Translations under genes and position numbers: made by a program
The notes under the pieces: model-generated
The model's input: the letters and a program-made list of their open reading frames with translations, nothing else
Database searches by the model: none
What the model was told of the DNA's origin: nothing
NCBI RefSeq assembly: GCF_030272615.1
Contig: NC_081410.1
Span: 122,468,640-122,532,639, forward strand
From: Cryptomeria japonica
Taxonomy: Eukaryota; Streptophyta; Pinopsida; Cupressales; Cupressaceae
Reading direction: 5' to 3'
DNA length: 64,000 nt
Part shown: piece after piece, positions 24,003 to 34,471 of the stretch
How positions within the stretch are numbered: position 1 is the first letter of the stretch
Layout of the letters: every line of letters starts with the position of its first letter

Positions 24003-25390
24003 AATTTCAGTCTATCAAAACAAATATATATTCCATCATATATGAAAGATTTATTGTTTCTATTAAGAGTAAAATTAAGTTTTGAAAGGGATTCACCAAA
24101 AAAAAAAAATACAACAAAATCCAAACAAATATAATGAAATACACTTGAAAAAAAGAAAATTCATTAAACCAGAAACATAAAACTCAGAACAAATCAAACC
24201 CATAAACCATAGTAGACCTATAAACCATCTCAATACAACATGAAAGTATCATTTTTCTACAAACTCTAAAAACCACCAATAACAGAAACTCTGGAAACTA
24301 CCAGTAACCCAATCCTTAACTCGAAAGAACCAACCATCATTTCAGATGGAATAATACTTTTAAAGTTTACTATTACAACTATTTGTACATACCATTAACA
24401 AATATTGATAGCTCATAAATACCCAATTCCCAATATGAGGGAGTTTGAAAATCCTATAGTGATGCTTTTAGTGTTCACTGTTTAATATGATAGATATGAT
24501 ATTTTTAAGCTCATGTTAGAGAATTTCAATAATTTTGATAGAACATTGTTAAATGTAATTCTGATCTTTTCCTGATACAGTGAGATGGGATGCATGACAC
24601 ATTGTTGAAGGAATTTACAGTACAACTTACAGTCAAGAAGACATGGCACATGTGAGCAGTTGCCTCCTCTTTGTTCCCATCGTCATAATGATAAGGCAAC
24701 TCATAGTTTGACAAGATAATATATGCTCTCACTTTATTGCACTTTATTAACCTTTTCTTTTACCCATTTTGACTGGGTAGAGGTTCATTCACACCAGAAG
24801 TGTCCAATAGCTGTTGTAAAACAGTAAATCTCATAATTGTACTCTTCTTCTTCTTTGTCAGACTGTCCGTTAATGAAGGAAGTTACAGAGGGAAGTTAAT
24901 TGATATATTGTTTCTTTGAAAACAATGCAAAACAATAAGAAGGGTGGTGTGATAATGAATATGGTGAAGTATTTGGGTTATAACTATTTTAGTTTCAAAA
25001 TGTTATATCCGTACGTCGTGTTATATGACATTCGGGTGTTATTGATCGTCGATAACACGATAGATTGTTGTGATTTTCATGAATATCATATAACACGGCA
25101 TACGAATATAACATTCTTTGTTGGGTCATTGTGCTCTTTGTTTCCTCCAAAAAAACAAACAAACAAAACATTTACTATACTAATTATGAACATGGCTCTG
25201 TTGTTGGGTCATTGGACTAGATATAATTCTGTGAGTTTTTCATGTTGATTCTCTTGGGCTCTTTTTGTAAAATCATGATCTTATGAACATGGCATTTGGG
25301 TTGCTCCTTACTTTTTAACTTTTTAAAATTATTTAACAGTATTGTATTACTGCTGGTATGGTCTAGATTTTACAAGTTTAACTGTTTCTA
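24003..25390 (+). repeat. Left arm of a long inverted repeat
   Basis: Reverse complement of 62065-63525, aligned by eye at roughly 80% with indels. Landmarks: CCTGATACAGTGAGATGGGA and TTACAGTACAACTTACAGTC (24570-24640), TGACTGGGTAGAG (about 24770), ATGAACATGGCATTTGGGTT (about 25283), and AATACCCAATTCCC (about 24418). No coding potential recognised. It is an unnamed repeat present twice in opposite orientation, with the nested retrotransposons between the copies. Confidence 0.8.
25000..25114. repeat. Long imperfect hairpin in the left arm
   Basis: 25000-25033 pairs with 25081-25114 (30 of 34 positions complementary, including the core GTGTTATATGA), enclosing a second smaller inverted repeat (GTGTTAT...ATAACAC). 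The segment is absent from the right arm, so it is an insertion: MITE-like, or a foldback RNA source. Confidence 0.7.
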
Positions 25391-25405
25391 AACTTCACAG
25401 AAGTT

Positions 25406-25571
25406 CTCTTTATATGTTAATTCCCAAGTGCCTATGTTGTGAGTTTGGGAGCCATGGTTTTTATCATTGAAATTCTGTGTTCCCTAAACTCTCTTTATAT
25501 GTTAATTCCCAAGTGCCTATGTTGTGAGTTTGGGAGCCATGGTTTTTATCATTGAAATTCTGTGTTCCCTT
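25406..25571 (+). repeat. Tandem duplication, 85-bp step
   Basis: An 81-bp block beginning CTCTTTATATGTTAATTCCC is repeated exactly, separated by AAACT. Recent and local. Confidence 0.9.
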
Positions 25572-26062
25572 GGTTTTAGCATTGTCATTTGTAGGATAAA
25601 GTTACAGGTTCAATTAGATGGTCATTTAATGTATGTTAGAAGTATGTTGTATATTTAGTTTTGGTTGTGGAAGTTAGTGAGGTGGTGAGATTACAAAATG
25701 ACATTTTAATTTTGAAATTAAAAATTTTCGATATAATGTAAATGAATCTTTTTAATAAAATAATATGTAATACATATATTTTTTGTTGGAGGATTGTTCA
25801 TTTAGCTATCTAAAAGGGAAAGGAGTCCAGCACTATCCCCGCCTCATTCCTTATAATGACCTCCCTTGACCTCATCTTTTATAATGGCCTCCCCTTATAA
25901 TGTCGGTCCTTGCACTCAACAAGACTTGATCCTTGGTGAGATCATTAAGAGCTTTTCAACTTCACCACCAACAAACGACCTATTAACGTTTTACATATTT
26001 TATTTTTATTTATTTTAATTTTTTAATATATTACTTTTGTTATATAAATTTATCAAAATTGT

Positions 26063-26093
<31 letters not shown>

Positions 26094-26344
26094 TACAAAT
26101 AGTAATAACTATTTTAAAAAAATTAAATTTAATAATTTATCCATTGAATTTTTTTGTACAAATGTATTGGAAGATATTTATGGAGAAAGTAAAAAAAATA
26201 AAAATTAAAAAATAGTTAAAATATTTAATTTCTATATAAATATTTTTCAATAGTTTTTTACAAAAACTTTTATAGATAAATTATTAAATTTTATATTTTT
26301 AAATAATTATATTATATGTAGAACACTGCTCCTTTGTAGAACCT
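25572..26344. other. AT-rich stretch without gene, with TA microsatellite
   Basis: No coding frame. An uninterrupted TA run lies at about 26059-26088. The join to copia fragment D is at about 26345, where similarity to E stops. Confidence 0.6.
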
Positions 26345-27369
26345 ATTTGATAAGAGGCACCCGAGTCAAGTATCCACTGCTATGAACAACCTTTTGTAGC
26401 CACAAATGCTTGCCCTTTTCCCTTAGACTGTGAGGAAGTGGAAGGAGATGATTCCTTCTTGTTGTAGGCGGATGACAAATTGATATTGTTCTTCTTAAGG
26501 AGATTTGTCAACTCATCAACTTGCTTAGTGTGGCATCGATGCTCATCATGACCATACTTCTTGCAATAAGCACAAGTTGGTTTTTCCTTCTTAGGTGTAT
26601 TCCCATTCTTGGAAGAGGATGAAAAATCACCTTGTGATGGAGAGGATGATTGCCCTTTTTCTTGTTGTGGCTTTGACTTAGATTGCTTCTTCTTATTATT
26701 GGAATCTTTTCCTTGACTCCCTTGATTCCCTTTATTAGCCACCAAAGCCTTGGACTTTGAAGACTTGAAAATCCCCATGTTCAACAACTTAGATTGTTCC
26801 AACATCAAAATTTATGTGAAAGCATCAAATGAAGGCATAGTGTAGGAACTCCCCACTGTCAAGCGATGGGTTTGGAAGCTAGAAACAAATGCTACATATT
26901 CGGATGGAAGCATGTCCAACAAGTTGAATATCAATTGAGCTTCCTTTTTGTCAATTCCATAATCCTTAAGATTTGCTCTTAACTCATTTGCCTTGGGGAC
27001 ATAATCTTAGATTTTATCAAAACTCTTGGGATCCAAGTTTGTGAGCTCATTGTCAATCTTGTAGCCTCGAATTTCATCAACTTGACCATACAATTTTTGA
27101 AAGACATCCCAAGCCTCTTTGATTGTAGTACACTTCTCAATGTGAAAAATGAGGTCATCTGATACATACTTGCGCAAAGTTCCAAGAGCCATGCAATTTT
27201 TAGTGAGCCATCCTAATTGAGCATTATAATCAGCCTTAGGATCTACTAGTGTTGTTATTGTTCCATCTATGTAATGCATGAGTCCTTTTTCCATTAGTTT
27301 GCTCCATGCTTTTATTTTCCAAGATGCATAGTTATGTGGAGTTAAAGGAGGAAATTTATGAGGACCCAT
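26345..27369 (-). pseudogene. gag and start of protease of copia D
   Basis: ATG at 27369 (MGPHKFPPLTPHNY), then YASWKIKAWSKLMEKG and the UBN2-type Gag core, a Lys/Ser/Gln-rich linker, a CCHC zinc knuckle CAYCKKYGHDEHRC (about 26530-26575), and the protease motif LDSGASYQI at the broken end. Stops in the single frame at 27007 (Gln codon position in E), about 26810 and about 26385. It keeps the start codon and the DSGA protease that E has lost. Confidence 0.85.
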
Positions 27370-28979
27370 AGCAACAAAAATGAAAGAGCACAAGGAAAGA
27401 GAGTTACAATCACACAAGACACCCCCCAGATTCACTCAATCAATGAACCCCCCCCCAAAAAAAGATGATTTGGCACTTTATACTTAGTTTGTGTCTAATG
27501 GGCCACTTGAAAAAATGGCAAAGTGGACTTATGATTTCAACTTTACAACTGCCTCAAATAGGCCAAAGGAGACTCAAACTGATAATGCAAGAGATCTAAA
27601 CGAAGATCCAAGAAAATTACAAGTACCAAGTAAGACAAAAAAGGCCAACTTCTGAAAGTACAATATCCACTCAAAATCTGTGCAAACTAATGACAGATTA
27701 TGAAAGTAGACAAAAAAGTATGCACTTTAAAAAAACAACACCTGAAAAGGAGGTCGGATGAGCCTAAACAAAGCCTTTGAAGTTGCAAAATTGAGGATTG
27801 GACAAGTACAACTGAGAGAATCTGAAAATTCTGAAAAACATGTTCATTAAAATCATAAAATAACTACACCATTGCGGAGAGCATGAAAAATTGTCCCAAA
27901 TAAAAAAAAATTGCACCCAAAAAGGAACAAAATTGAGCAAGTTACGGGCCTTCAAAGTTGACCCAAAAAATCAAACTGCTCAATGGTGAGGGGTCTAAAA
28001 TTTTCAAAAAAGGTGCTGAGAAGGGCTGACATCTGCAATTCTCTATGTTAAAATTTGACGGTTGTCCAGCCATCACAAAACCATCACACCTTCTTACTGA
28101 TCGTATGGATAGTGTGGTGTGGCATGTTGACTAAGTGTACGACAGATGACGTGTCACTGTACGGACTGATGATTGCGCGTTGACGTGGCAAAGACTGTGT
28201 GGTAGGTGACTTGGATCGCTGACTGGGAAATCTATATTCTTGTGTAACCCGTTGAATGTGCTCCAACTGGGCCCTGACGTGGCAGAGACCTGGCAGGGCC
28301 TCGACTGTTGTGGAGGTGGGGTGGCACTAGGTGGTGCGAGCTTGCAGGTCATTGAAGGAGGAGAAATCGGTGGTAGCAAGGTTCCAGAGCACGGTGGGGG
28401 CATTCAACGGCTGGGGAGAAGACGTCGACAGGAGTTGGGGGTAGTCGGCAGTCAGGGAGGCTGCAATAGCTATCTGGGTGGGAGGTCGCTGACGGTAAGA
28501 GAAACGGTCATCGCCGGGAGCCAGAGATCGCCAAGTGGCTGACGACAGGTACGGAGCATGGGTCCCTGCAGATTGTGTAGGGTACAAAGCAGGGGTCGGG
28601 GGGTGGGATAATGCCCCCCCCCCCCCCCCAACAATAATACTATATATATATTTTTTTTCAAAAAACTTTGAATATATAAAAAAAATTCTGTAGAATAAAT
28701 GAGAAGTATTTTTGCAGAAAACAAAATATTATATATATATATATATATATATAATCTGTACGATATTTACCCAAATAGGTGAAATTTTTCCTCCAAGCCC
28801 GAAAATCAACTTCCTCGAAAATAGGTTTAGTTTATATTCAATTTTTATGGAAACGACCTCCCGGATGCAATGGTGTGGTCGAAAATGCTCTAGACTGCCT
28901 CCAAAATTCATAGTATCTCATATCTAAAATTAGAAGCCTTCCAAGATGTCTCCCAAAACCAATCAATGAAGCCCCAATG
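27370..28979 (-). other. Leader of copia D
   Basis: 1.6 kb, alignable with E 55900-57392. It includes a GC-richer block (28100-28600), a C run at about 28615-28630 and TA repeats (28730-28755). Small ORFs on both strands are not conserved in frame between D and E, so I see no gene. Confidence 0.6.
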
Positions 28980-28991
28980 GCTTTGATACCA
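28980..28991 (-). other. Primer binding site of copia D
   Basis: Minus strand TGGTATCAAAGC, 11 of 12 to the initiator tRNA-Met site, directly next to the LTR. Confidence 0.85.
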
Positions 28992-29439
28992 TGTGAGATT
29001 TTGCCAAGATCAAGGGCACAATGAAAAGCACACAAAAGTGAGACAATAGTTTGACAAGAACAAACTCTATTCTCATCAATATGCAAAAGTGACCAACTGG
29101 ATTAACCAATACAATGAATATGGACCTGCTTATATATGCAAGGCCAAATGGATATGTTAGCACACAATCATGACATGTGGCCCAATGAGAAATAAGGGTA
29201 GGTAAGAAAACGTAGGAGTAGGTAGGAGAAATAATATAATATTCCACAAGAGGTGGATCACCCACCGAATGTGGAATGTAACATAAAATAAGACCACAAA
29301 AAGTGAAATTTCTCCTACAAGCATCATCCCTATATGCCACTTCCCTAAGGGTCTCATATCCAAACTACGATGAGATGCATTATCCTAACTCAACTTAAGT
29401 AAAGTGTAATTTTATCCTATAAGAATAAATAATTACACC
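28992..29439 (-). repeat. LTR shared by copia D and E, interrupted by B
   Basis: 448 bp here plus AACA at 51494-51497 on the far side of B make a 452-bp LTR, matching the 453-bp LTR of E at 57405-57857. On the minus strand it starts TGTTGGTGTAATTATT and ends CTCACA. B cut it nine bases from its start, leaving ACACC on both sides. Confidence 0.88.
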
Positions 29440-30907
29440 TGTATGTGGGAAAAATGGGTTGTTAGAATTTAAAATGTGAAAAATACGTAAAATACCAATC
29501 CACACACACACACAGGACTTCTTGATGCAAGCTATGGAGTAACGATGCGTTACTCAGCTTCCCAAGGAGGGTCCCATGGTTCTCTATCTCACAATGTCCC
29601 TCAAACCAATGTTTTGCTCTCAGATTACTGAGCAAAATGGTTTAGGGATGGCAAATATGAGAACGAGAGAGATTTTAACTGTTTTTAATATGAGATGTGT
29701 TATAAGCTAGATGAGATGCTAGAAATGCAATAAACTAAATGATAAGATGACGAGGTTAGTATGGATACTATCCTAGCATACTATATTTAATCTATGATTG
29801 AGCTAAAATGATAAATAAACTACTTTAGCATGCATATTCATGATTAATTCTGATCTAAAAGAGGCTAAATGAGGAGCATATATAAAATGAAAGCTTGAAA
29901 CAATTTGAGCATAAGTGTGATGCTTCAAATTTTAAAGATGATTGTTTAAAATGGAGGAATGAGAGCTCTATTTATAGCACAAACAGGGCAATAGATGGTC
30001 AAGATTGAAAGGTTTAATCAAGGGCCAAGTTTGAAAGTTGGGGATCCATGTGCACAATTTGCACCAATGAAATGGTGACAAATGTCCACACCAGATTGGG
30101 TTGAAAGAAGAGGTTGGAGGCATTAAAGGCCTGAGGAGACCTCATGGTTATCTAAAGGCTAAGGGTCAAGTCTAAGTTAGGTTTACCCACTGAATTAGGA
30201 TCTAATCCAAGGATAAACCTTTGTGCAAATGATTAAGAGATAATCATGGTCAAAGCATTAATGACCTGATGAGACCCTTGGGTTGGGTAGAGGTTGAGTC
30301 AAAACAAATGTTTTAACCATGTGGGAGGGTTTGAAATAACCATTAATGGTTATTGGAGACTTTGGGGATTAAGTGGTTGAAGGTTGGAAGCTTTCAATGG
30401 TTTTCAAAGACTTTAAGGGTTTTGGTGGTTGAAGGTTGAAAACCTTCAATGGTTATCCAAGACTTTGGGCCATTTGAGAAGTGACCTCCCTTTGCTTAGG
30501 GATGTGACAAAGTTTAGAGGGGGGTTATGTTAATTAGAATCGATTAGAAGATTCTAGAAGGGTTTAGGAAGGGGTTTGGGATTTTGCAAGTGGATGGGGG
30601 GGATAATAGGATTTAATTGAATTATTTGATTTTCATTCAATTTGGTTGTAATTAAATAAATTTGATTTATTCAATTTAGGATAACTATTTAATTAAATTT
30701 GAATTTAATTAAAAGTGGCTAGGGGGATTTAATTGAATAAAAATGATTTATTCATTAAATGGTATAGTGAATTTTATTTAAATAAATTGAGTAATTTACT
30801 TAATAAAATAGAAGAATGTGGATAATTTAATTAAATTGGATTTAATTAAATAGAGAAATGAACATAAAATATTCATTTAGGAATATGGTCATTTTTATAT
30901 GTCTACA
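29440..30907 (-). repeat. 3' LTR of element B
   Basis: 1468 bp; on the minus strand TGTAGACATATAAAAATGACC to CCCACATACA. Practically identical to 50022-51488. Its first 30 bases match the LTR start of A. Confidence 0.95.
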
Positions 30908-30925
30908 TTTTGCCCCTCTTTGAAG
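30908..30925 (-). other. Polypurine tract of B
   Basis: Minus strand TTCAAAGAGGGGCAAAAT directly before the 3' LTR, matching that of A. Confidence 0.8.
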
Positions 30926-31266
30926 TGACGTGTGTGCACATGTTAATTCAAAGAAAATGATTGTTTTTGTGTTTTTATGATCAAATGCAATTTTTGTGTC
31001 GCTCTTTTGATTTGCCAGTCGTGCCCCAGATTTGATGCGATGCCCCAGATTCGATGTTTTGATGTGATGCCCCCTCGGGAGATGAATCAATTTTTTTGAA
31101 AAATTTTTGAGTTAAATTGATGAAGTTCGTATGATGTGTAGGATTTCATGTGTGTAGGAAGTGCGTAAATTGATTCATCTCCCGAAAAATTAAAAATGTT
31201 TTAGTATAGGGGAGACCGCGACCATATTACAGGCCCAGTTAGGTAACCCTAATTTCATTTTTCTCC

Positions 31267-31275
31267 TATAAAAAG
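31267..31275 (+). promoter_or_regulatory. TATA box of the antisense PMD unit in B
   Basis: TATAAAAAG lies 72 bases upstream of the exon-1 ATG, in a block conserved with A (18204-18212, minus). It faces away from the 3' LTR, so transcription would run against gag-pol. Promoter activity is inferred. Confidence 0.65.
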
Positions 31276-31347
31276 GGAAAAGGGTTTGATTTGAATTCAT
31301 TTGTGCTTGTTGACTTTGAAGAGAAGAGAATTTGCTCTGGAGAGAAA

Positions 31348-31422
31348 ATGCCGATTCCTTACCACAGACACCGTTTCGAGCGCGTTCGGAGATATCGGAG
31401 ACCTGCAGCGCGTGGACCACCA
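31348..31422 (+). CDS. Antisense PMD gene, exon 1
   Basis: 25 codons, MPIPYHRHRFERVRRYRRP... to ...RGPP, strongly basic, followed at once by GTAAGT at 31423. Length 75 bases leaves phase 0. The exon at 32527 begins in phase 0 after an AG acceptor, so joining keeps the frame. The same exon length and donor exist in A. The protein start and splice are predictions from sequence, not shown by transcripts. Confidence 0.6.
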
Positions 31423-31509
31423 GTAAGTCAACCCTTTTGACCCTTTTTTGATTTTTGATTTTGTCGATTTTAGGTGTTTTTTGAATTTTTAAGTTCGGGC
31501 GTTGCGGTT

Positions 31510-32035
31510 TAGCGCGTCTAAGGTAAACAGTAGCGCATACGCAATGCGATCTAGCGCATCGGGGTCAAATTTAGGGGTCGCGTCCGAAAATATTTGGTAG
31601 CGCATAGGATTTTTAGGTTAGCGCGTAGACGGAAAACAGCGCATGTAAAGCCAATGTTAGCGCGTAAGGGAAACAGGATAGCGCATCACTTTGACCTAGC
31701 GCATAGGACGCATAGAAGTTCGCAGGAAGCCGGAGGGTTAGCGCGTGATCATAACCTAGCGCATAGGGTTTAACAGGTAGCGCTTAGGAAGATTAGATTA
31801 GCGCACAGAGTGTTTCTAGCGCATAGAATGAAAAGGCGAGCGCCTAGGGAGGATAGATTAGCGCGTAGACATAGTCTAGCGCATAGGTTAATTTAGGTAG
31901 CGCAATGGAGGAAAATAATAGCGCATAGACATAGTCTAGCGCATAGGGCAAATAGATTAGCGCGTAGGACAAACAGCCTATCGCGTGGGTCTTTTTTAGC
32001 GCATTTCATGTCTGTTTTAGCGCATCCAGGAAAAA
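31510..32035 (+). repeat. Phased TAGCGCRT array in the antisense intron of B
   Basis: From 31739 to 31978 four consecutive 60-bp units each hold three motifs at steps of 18, 21 and 21 bp. Looser copies lie either side. The motif reads TAGCGC along the antisense transcript. A has the same 18/21/21 pattern (17597-17855). Confidence 0.88.
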
Positions 32036-32232
32036 TTTGTGTTGTGGTCGATCTAAAATGTGGTGTTTTTGCGTGTCTGTCGTGTTTTTGATGCATGTAT
32101 CCAATATGAGCATTTGTATAACTTGTTTTGATGTGAATGTGTCCAAGTTATGTATAGATATCAAGCTATTTGTGGGGATCAGAACATGATTTATTTGTGT
32201 TATCTGTTTTACGTTCAAAATGCATATGAAAG

Positions 32233-32398
32233 CCTGAGTTGTTTTACAAGCCGATATGGGTTGGAAACTTGAGTTGTTTTACAAGTTTTGATATGGGTGG
32301 GAAACTTGAGTTGTTTTACAAGTTTGTGATTGTGGTACTTGAGTTGTTTTACAAGTTTTGATATGGTTTTTGAGAACTTGAGTTGTTTTACAAGTTGA
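32233..32398 (+). repeat. ACTTGAGTTGTTTTACAAG repeats in the antisense intron
   Basis: Five copies of a nearly invariant 18-19 bp word separated by 12-20 variable bases, in the 3' part of the predicted intron. The word includes inverted CTTG...CAAG ends, so each copy could form a small stem. Related copies extend through 32400. Confidence 0.85.
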
Positions 32399-32526
32399 CA
32401 TGAAATGATAGGAGTTTGAACTTGATGTAGATGAGCAAATTGTTTCATGTTGTTGATGTAAGTTGTATTTTGATATCTTTTTGTTGATGTGGAATCTAAT
32501 ATTGGATATGTTTTGTTTGTTGATAG

Positions 32527-33489
32527 GAGCGATTGGGGATCGTGCAATCGAGGGAGAGATTCCCAAGACCATGGACACTGATACCACGTCTGTCACAGGC
32601 AGACTTAGATATTATTGAGAGGTGTGGGTTGACCTCACTTTTGGATATGCCTCGGTTCACTGTGAACCGGGGACTCTTGACAGTACTGGCAGAGAGGTGG
32701 CATAGTGACACGAACACCTTCCATTTTGCTACTGGGGAGATGACCGTGACACCAGAGGACTGCTATCGCATCCTGCGTATTCCTGTGGTAGGAGCTATAC
32801 TGCCCTATGAGCAGACAGAGGAGGGCGGCACAGAGGCACTGCGCCGGATTTTTCATGATGAGAGTGTCTGCGGGTATGAGATCCCGTGGCAGGAGTTCTT
32901 GGATCTTGATTATGCGCCACTGCCATCTGTATTGGCAGGATTTATTGGAGGATTCCTTTGTCCTGATTGCAGGTCAAAGGGATTTTCAGTGGGATGGGGG
33001 CTAGTGCTAGAGCAGATGGTCACACAGGGGCGGAGATTTGCATGGGGGTCAGCGATGTTGGCCCACCTTTACAGGAGCTTGCACGAGGTAGTATACCTCG
33101 GTTATAGCAGTTTATCAGCAGGGGTGACACTCTTACAGGTATGGTGCTGGGAGCACATTCCAGCAGCGAGGCCACTGGGAGACAGGGATAGGCCCGTGGG
33201 GGCAGCTTATGCATATGGTTATAGAGGCCTAGTTGTCCAGCGTAAGCTGGGAAAACTAGAGCACTGGAGGAGGGTTTTTGATGACATAGATACGGTCACC
33301 TGGAGACCGTATACAGGCTGCGAGGTATGGGCCGAGGATGGTATGGAGATGCCTTTTGTGTTCATGACGAGGTATCTGATCGGGAGGACTCCATTCATCA
33401 TTGAGCGATTTCTGGTTACCCGAGTTTTGCGGCAGTTCGGGAGACAACAGGGGATTCCCCAGGGGACGTGCCTATATGCACGGCGGTAG
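32527..33489 (+). CDS. Plant mobile domain (PMD) protein, exon 2 of the antisense gene
   Basis: 320 codons to TAG at 33487. The protein shows the PMD pattern: FTVNRGLLTVLAERWHSDTNTFHF, then GEMTVTPEDCYRILRIPVVG, a Trp/Tyr-rich helical body, a WCWEH segment and YLIGRTPFIIERFL near the end. PMD proteins occur in plant nuclear silencing factors (MAIL1/MAIN family) and inside transposons. Here it sits between pol and the 3' LTR of B, on the opposite strand. No ATG is upstream in this exon (the first in frame is 32647), so the start should come from exon 1. The acceptor TTGATAG ends at 32526. The terminal TAG replaces what looks like an internal Gln codon, because the same frame stays open to 34090. 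GC content is far above the surroundings. Confidence 0.85.
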   Translation, partial: ERLGIVQSRERFPRPWTLIPRLSQADLDIIERCGLTSLLDMPRFTVNRGLLTVLAERWHSDTNTFHFATGEMTVTPEDCYRILRIPVVGAILPYEQTEEGGTEALRRIFHDESVCGYEIPWQEFLDLDYAPLPSVLAGFIGGFLCPDCRSKGFSVGWGLVLEQMVTQGRRFAWGSAMLAHLYRSLHEVVYLGYSSLSAGVTLLQVWCWEHIPAARPLGDRDRPVGAAYAYGYRGLVVQRKLGKLEHWRRVFDDIDTVTWRPYTGCEVWAEDGMEMPFVFMTRYLIGRTPFIIERFLVTRVLRQFGRQQGIPQGTCLYARR

Positions 33490-34471
33490 CAGGATGTGGC
33501 CGATTGGGGGCCGACTATTGACAGTGTCGTTGCGATTGAGGAGTTTACTGGTTTGGCTGGGCAGATCTGGGACTATGCCCCAGAGATACAGGATGCTGGT
33601 ATGACTGACGAGTTTGCTCGTTTATTTGCTGCTCGGGCTGTGGCTAGGATCTCAGATCCAGAGGAGATGAGACCGGTTTTTGATTCGGATGGAGAGGAGG
33701 GAGACGGGGGAGATGAGGGGGATGATGGGGATGATGGGGGTGATGGAGGGAGGAGGAGAGGGAGAGGTGTGCAGAGGGCGGTACGACAGGGTCGGATTGA
33801 GAGAGGGAGGGGAGGATTGGCCATTGGGGCTGGTAGAGAGGGCAGAGTTACAGAGGTATTAGCGGCAGTAGGAGGTGGGGAGACCAGTGCAGAGGAGGAG
33901 GATAGATATTCTTCCACCTCCCGTACCCAGGACAGGCCGAGTGGGGGGAGTGGCGCCAGCACAGGTACCGCTACGGGTTCGAGTGCCGGGACACATAGAG
34001 GACGCCCAGATCCGAACTCTTCAGATCACTGTGCAGCAGCTGCAGGCACAGATTTTGACTTATCAGAGGCAGATCTCTTAGTTGATCACTGAGAGAGATA
34101 CCGAGATGGAGCGGCGGGGGCGAGCAGAGGAGGCCTTGGCGACCGTACAGAGAGTTGCGGCGGGTGGTCCCTTGAGAGACACCCTGAGAGAGCTGACACG
34201 GAGTGTGCAGGAGGCTGCATATTACAGGCGGCACTATGAGGAGGCGGTTCCCAGAGAGCGGCGTGTAGAGAGATTTGCGCAGTCGAGATCGAGTCGATCT
34301 CGAACTGCCGGGACACGATCGGAGAGCCGTGGAGTGACAGGGCCAGCAGGACAGGACCCTCCTGCCGATCCGGGTGCGAGTGTCTCAGGAGCCAGACAGG
34401 ATCCTCCTAGAGATCCAGGAGCAGGTGCCTCAGGGGCTAGACCATCTCCATCAGGGGATAGTCATACTTGA
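33490..34471 (+). pseudogene. C-terminal tail of the antisense PMD protein, beyond a stop and a frameshift
   Basis: In the PMD frame after TAG 33487 the reading goes on (QDVADWGPTIDSVV...), through an acidic Asp/Gly run (about 33690-33750) and an Arg/Gly-rich stretch. Near 33860-33960 the sensible frame shifts by one: the other frame gives a heptad-like coiled coil (IRTLQITVQQLQAQILTYQRQ) and, after a stop at 34079, ITERDTEMERRGRAEEAL to an Arg/Ser- and Pro/Gly-rich end at 34471. So the ancestral protein probably had PMD, acidic linker, coiled coil and basic tail, and this copy has two stops and one frameshift after the domain. Confidence 0.6.

Larger units (their letters stand above)
26345..29439 (-). 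mobile_element. Copia element D, 5' part only (gag and leader)
   Basis: Minus-strand copy of the same family as E (51494-57857): LTR, primer site, leader and gag align end to end with E. It stops abruptly at about 26345 just after the protease motif, so pol and its own 3' LTR are gone. Its 5' LTR is also the 3' LTR of E once B is discounted, giving a head-to-tail LTR-internal-LTR-internal arrangement. Confidence 0.8.

Noticed and set aside
23873-24124. Minus-strand 83-residue ORF at the end of the left inverted-repeat arm
   Set aside because: Not preserved in the right arm; AT-rich composition explains it.
28100-28600. Overlapping ORFs of 85-100 residues on both strands in the leader of D
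   Set aside because: The corresponding frames in E are broken or differ, and all lie in GC-richer leader sequence.
33573-33962. Pro/Ser-rich ORF on the minus strand under the PMD tail
   Set aside because: It is the shadow of the GC-rich acidic and Arg/Gly-rich tail; the plus-strand frame is continuous with the PMD domain.
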